Origin: Bacillus thuringiensis
GTDB lineage: Bacteria; Bacillota; Bacilli; Bacillales; Bacillaceae_G
Length of the DNA: 64,000 nucleotides
NCBI RefSeq assembly: GCF_014932895.1
Contig: NZ_JACYOF010000001.1
Location: 558,001-622,000, forward strand
Direction: 5' to 3'
In this document: positions 61,383 to 64,000 of the stretch, piece by piece
Position numbering within the stretch: the first letter of the stretch is position 1
How the letters are laid out: the number at the start of each line of letters is the position of its first letter
Notes under the pieces: generated by a model
Seen by the model: the letters and a program-made list of their open reading frames with translations, nothing else
What the model was told of the DNA's origin: nothing
Database searches by the model: none
Translations under genes and position numbers: made by a program

Positions 61383-62885
61383 CTAATACTCACTCCAAAT
61401 TTTCTCCCCAGTATGCGCATCTATGTAACGAATTTCCCGACTACAATCGAAGGGGGCTTTATGATTTTCATTCGTTGTTTGTTTATACAGTAGTTCGTAG
61501 TTCGTTTCCTCTACATCATTTTCTAAAAACCATTCTAAATTAACTCGCATCGCCCCTCTGTATATTTCTAACGCTTTTTCCTTTGTTACTTTTGGTGCTG
61601 TTTCATATGTAAGTAATTCTTTTATAATGTTGCTAGACTCTCCCGAGTAATGCATCACAGCACCATTTTCTGCATTGATATTGACCCTAAATTGGTTGTA
61701 CTCTGCAGGAATACCATTCACATATACGGAAAAGGTAAACCTTTCAATCCCATCTTCTGCTTCTTCACGTTCTTCCCAAAGACGTAGATATTGTGTAACA
61801 TCTGGAATAACTCGTTCTAAAAATTGAAGTGCTCTCTGTAAACATTCCTCTCTAGACAGTATTTGTTTTGCTTCTTTATCTTCTGTCAGTTTTATAAAGC
61901 CAATTAATTGATTGGTCGATTTATCAATAGTAATTCCAACTAAATTATTATATTTTAACATCGGTAAATGTTTTTTAAAGAATTCATTCATTGAATATGG
62001 ATTCTTTTCTTCTTTCTGTTTTTGTAATTCCTCTTTCGAAACAAATTTCAGCCTTATTCCATCTTCATTTTCCGTCTCATCTACTTTTGTAAAACTTTCT
62101 TTATCCCAGTCAAATAAATCGAATATATCATCTTGTCGACTACTTTTTTCCGGTTTGGTAACAGCTACTGTTGGAGGTAATCTATAGTGATCTGGTCCAA
62201 ACAAATTCTTACCTGTACTTGCATCAATAAACGCATGACTAGGTTCTGGTTCATACAGAAGGTGATACCCTTTTACTTTTTCCCCATTTTCATATACACA
62301 TGAGGAGAATGTTAAATCAGCAAATACCAGCCTCATATCTTGTCTAGCCTTCAGGTTATCTAGAATAATACTCTCCTCAACAATTTCACTTGGCCATAAC
62401 GGCGGCTTTTCCTGTATACTTTCTCGTCCGTTATAACGGAAATTCACAACATTCCCTGAAGGATGAACTCGCACAACACATCCTGTATCCGGCAATGGAT
62501 ATCCATTCACTTCTTGCATATATTTTATTTCTTTCCAACCACGCCAGTCGTCTTTAACTGACATATATGTATAAAATTCTAATCCTTCTTCCACATATTT
62601 TTTTATAAATACATTTGCAATCTCTCTTGCCTTATTCTCCTCTATCACTTCTTTATCACTCGAAAAATAATTTTCATCATCTATCCTAAATTCAATTACA
62701 TTACCAGTATGTCTATTTAATGAAACTTGTATCTGTTTCTCCTCATTCTCTTTATGTCCCCACCATAATAGATGATGAGGATCATCCACTCCTTCTTGAT
62801 CATCTACAACAAGACTATATTCATCTGGAATTTCAATAATATGAGCCACTTGTTCTTTTCTTTCTTTATCTTTTTGATTCATCAT
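61383..62885 (-). CDS. YcdB/YcdC-like (PepSY-related) protein
   Basis: 500 residues, no clear signal peptide. Two halves, each carrying PepSY-like stretches (VEEGLEFYTYMSVKDDWRGWKEIKYM; NGIPAEYNQFRVNINAENGAVMHYSGES) and the recurring INAENG/IDASTGK/IDAHTGEKIW type turn. That pattern suits the YcdB/YcdC repeated domain family of Bacillus. Function unknown. ATG at 62885 after GGGAGAGGG. Confidence 0.7.
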   Translation of the reverse strand: MMNQKDKERKEQVAHIIEIPDEYSLVVDDQEGVDDPHHLLWWGHKENEEKQIQVSLNRHTGNVIEFRIDDENYFSSDKEVIEENKAREIANVFIKKYVEEGLEFYTYMSVKDDWRGWKEIKYMQEVNGYPLPDTGCVVRVHPSGNVVNFRYNGRESIQEKPPLWPSEIVEESIILDNLKARQDMRLVFADLTFSSCVYENGEKVKGYHLLYEPEPSHAFIDASTGKNLFGPDHYRLPPTVAVTKPEKSSRQDDIFDLFDWDKESFTKVDETENEDGIRLKFVSKEELQKQKEEKNPYSMNEFFKKHLPMLKYNNLVGITIDKSTNQLIGFIKLTEDKEAKQILSREECLQRALQFLERVIPDVTQYLRLWEEREEAEDGIERFTFSVYVNGIPAEYNQFRVNINAENGAVMHYSGESSNIIKELLTYETAPKVTKEKALEIYRGAMRVNLEWFLENDVEETNYELLYKQTTNENHKAPFDCSREIRYIDAHTGEKIWSEY

Positions 62886-62943
62886 ACCCTCTCCCGTTAC
62901 AATTTAAGGTAATTATAACAAACAAAACCAAAACTCATAAAAA

Positions 62944-62967
62944 AAGACTAGAGAAATCTCTAGTCTT
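62944..62967 (-). terminator. Terminator of rpmG
   Basis: AAGACTAGAG/CTCTAGTCTT, 10-bp stem, 4-nt loop, T7 on the minus strand, abutting the rpmG stop. Confidence 0.85.
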
Positions 62968-63117
62968 CTACTTCGTTTCACGATGTAATGTTACTCGCTT
63001 TAATCGTGGACAATATTTTTTTAGTTCGATGCGCTCGGGATTGTTTCGTTTATTTTTTTTAGAAATATAATTACGATCACCGCACTCCGTACAAGCTAAT
63101 GTAATATTTACACGCAT
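62968..63117 (-). CDS. rpmG: 50S ribosomal protein bL33, partial zinc ribbon
   Basis: 49 residues: [21 protein letters not shown] ... [19 protein letters not shown]. It has Cys9 and Cys12 (CTEC) and Cys36, but Leu39 stands where the fourth zinc-ribbon cysteine would be. So it is neither the usual four-Cys form nor the Cys-free form. AAGGAGAATTACAT gives the ribosome site. A perfect-looking promoter and Zur-like palindrome lie upstream. Likely a zinc-scarcity paralogue of bL33. Confidence 0.93.
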   Translation of the reverse strand: MRVNITLACTECGDRNYISKKNKRNNPERIELKKYCPRLKRVTLHRETK

Positions 63118-63153
63118 ATGTAATTCTCCTTTCTTTCAAAGATTGCAACTAAA

Positions 63154-63168
63154 ACGTAATGATTACGA
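63154..63168 (-). promoter_or_regulatory. Zur-like operator upstream of rpmG
   Basis: TCGTAAT-C-ATTACGT on the minus strand, 13 of 14 arm bases as in the B. subtilis Zur box TCGTAAT-N-ATTACGA. It lies directly downstream of the -10 element. Confidence 0.82.
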
Positions 63169-63175
63169 TTTAAAT

Positions 63176-63202
63176 ATTATAAAACTTTATTCTATTTGTC
63201 AA
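63176..63202 (-). promoter_or_regulatory. Promoter of rpmG
   Basis: A perfect TTGACA (63197-63202) and TATAAT (63176-63181), spacing 15; using overlapping TAATAT gives 17. The Zur-like box follows. Confidence 0.7.
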
Positions 63203-63206
63203 TTCC

Positions 63207-63242
63207 AAAACAAAAGGATTCTAAATAGAACCCTTTTGTTTT
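63207..63242 (-). terminator. Terminator of the nitroreductase-like gene
   Basis: AAAACAAAAGG-A-TTCT/AGAA-C-CCTTTTGTTTT with an AAAT loop. T-tract on the minus strand is interrupted (TTTTGG). Confidence 0.65.
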
Positions 63243-63261
63243 TAATAATCTATACCTTTTA

Positions 63262-63885
63262 TTAAAATGTTTCGTATGTAACAAACTCACTAATCGGCTT
63301 TCGATATCCCCGTGGGCGAATTTTAATAGTATCACTTTTCCCTATCGTAATCATTAAGACAGGTACTACATGCTCCGGCATATTTAATTCATTTTGTACT
63401 GCCTTTTCATCGAAACCGATCATTGGACACGTATCATAGCCGTAATATTTAGCTGCGTACATAAAAGTCATCGCACTTAACGAAGCATTTCTAATTGCTT
63501 CCTCTTCCATGAAACGTTCCCCTTTTCCTTCATATAACCCTTTCGTTTGCCTGATCGTATCCTCATATTCACATTCATCAATCATTTTTAAAACCTTCAT
63601 ACCGAAATAAATATTTTCAACATTTTGGTATGCTCTCTTATCACCACAAACTAGCACTACCGCAGATGCACTCGATACTTTATATTGTCCAAATGCTAAC
63701 TCTTTTAATTTTTCTTTTCGCTCTTGATCACGAATTACGACATAATGTGCATGTTGCAAATTATAACAAGATGGAGAAAGCTTTGTTAACTCAAATATTT
63801 TTTTAAAATCCTCATCAGGGATTTCTATGCCTTGTATAAATTTCATTGCGGAACGTCTAGCAATTGCTAATTCTTCAAAGTTCAC
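63262..63885 (-). CDS. Nitroreductase family protein
   Basis: FMN-dependent oxidoreductase family, 207 residues. N-terminal FMN-phosphate motif ARRSAMKF, LSPSCYNLQHAHYVV, and the C-terminal YYGYDTCPMIGFDEKAV followed by PVLMITIGK and RPRGYRKPISEFV. GAGGATAT precedes the ATG at 63885. The physiological substrate cannot be told. The gene ends near the window edge and has no clear partner. Confidence 0.88.
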   Translation of the reverse strand: MNFEELAIARRSAMKFIQGIEIPDEDFKKIFELTKLSPSCYNLQHAHYVVIRDQERKEKLKELAFGQYKVSSASAVVLVCGDKRAYQNVENIYFGMKVLKMIDECEYEDTIRQTKGLYEGKGERFMEEEAIRNASLSAMTFMYAAKYYGYDTCPMIGFDEKAVQNELNMPEHVVPVLMITIGKSDTIKIRPRGYRKPISEFVTYETF

Positions 63886-64000
63886 CGTATATCCTCCTCA
63901 ATAACCATAAATTAAAATATACATTAATCCATACAAACGGATAAATCAAACGAAAACACTTTAAATTACGGATAATAATTATGATTTACAAAAAAAAAGA

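Overview
The window is a low-GC Firmicute chromosome segment that I place in the Bacillus cereus group. Gene order follows the long Bacillus subtilis block yqgF(pbpA)-sodA ... sigA-dnaG ... yqeH/yqeG almost gene for gene. Three further marks point to the cereus group: a vrrA-type CAATATCAACAA repeat gene, four copies of a bcr1-like dispersed repeat with ATAAA/TTTAT ends, and several sporulation genes. I cannot tell cereus, thuringiensis and anthracis apart from this sequence. Most genes lie on the minus strand.

Layout by position. 1-3.8 kb: a truncated class B penicillin-binding protein, an MFS permease, Mn superoxide dismutase and a CAT-anticodon tRNA. 4.0-6.5 kb (plus): a DUF1189 membrane protein, a LysM-like protein and ispG. 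6.6-9.7 kb: zur, znuB and znuC behind a Zur-like box, then a YitT-family protein. 9.8-16.9 kb: yqfT, nfo, cshB, vrrA/yqfQ, ispH, a Nif3-like protein, trmK and cccA. 17.2-22.6 kb: sigA, dnaG, a wrecked yqxD pseudogene, yqfL and ccpN. 22.7-31 kb: recO, yqzL, era, cdd, dgkA, ybeY, pgpH, phoH, yqfD and yqfC. 31-31.9 kb: a gene-poor island with a full-length bcr1-like element and a frameshifted ORF, where B. subtilis carries yqeZ-yqfA(floA). 31.9-41 kb: yqeY, rpsU, mtaB, rsmE, prmA and the hrcA-grpE-dnaK-dnaJ heat-shock operon with CIRCE. 41-48 kb: hemW, an HxlR regulator, lepA, yqxA, gpr, rpsT and holA. 48-52.8 kb: yqzM, comEC, comEB, comEA and comER. 53-58 kb: the yqeM-rsfS-yqeK-nadD-yhbY-aroE-yqeH-yqeG operon. 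58-64 kb: sda with a cluster of DnaA boxes, psd, an intact sigK, a lipoprotein, a YcdB-like protein, an L33 paralogue with a Zur-like box, and a nitroreductase-like protein.

Functionally this is mostly housekeeping: transcription initiation and DNA priming (sigA, dnaG), DNA repair (nfo, recO), ribosome assembly (era, ybeY, rsfS, yqeH, yhbY, rsmE, prmA, rpsU, rpsT), isoprenoid synthesis (ispG, ispH), chaperones, competence DNA uptake, and sporulation (sigK, gpr, yqfC, yqfD, sda). Two distant loci, znuCB-zur and rpmG, share a palindromic Zur-like operator and so look like members of one zinc regulon. I found no prophage, CRISPR array, integrase, defence island or intact insertion sequence. The most unusual parts are the 31-31.9 kb island, the size series of bcr1-like elements, the yqxD pseudogene, and the L33 gene with three of four zinc-ribbon cysteines.
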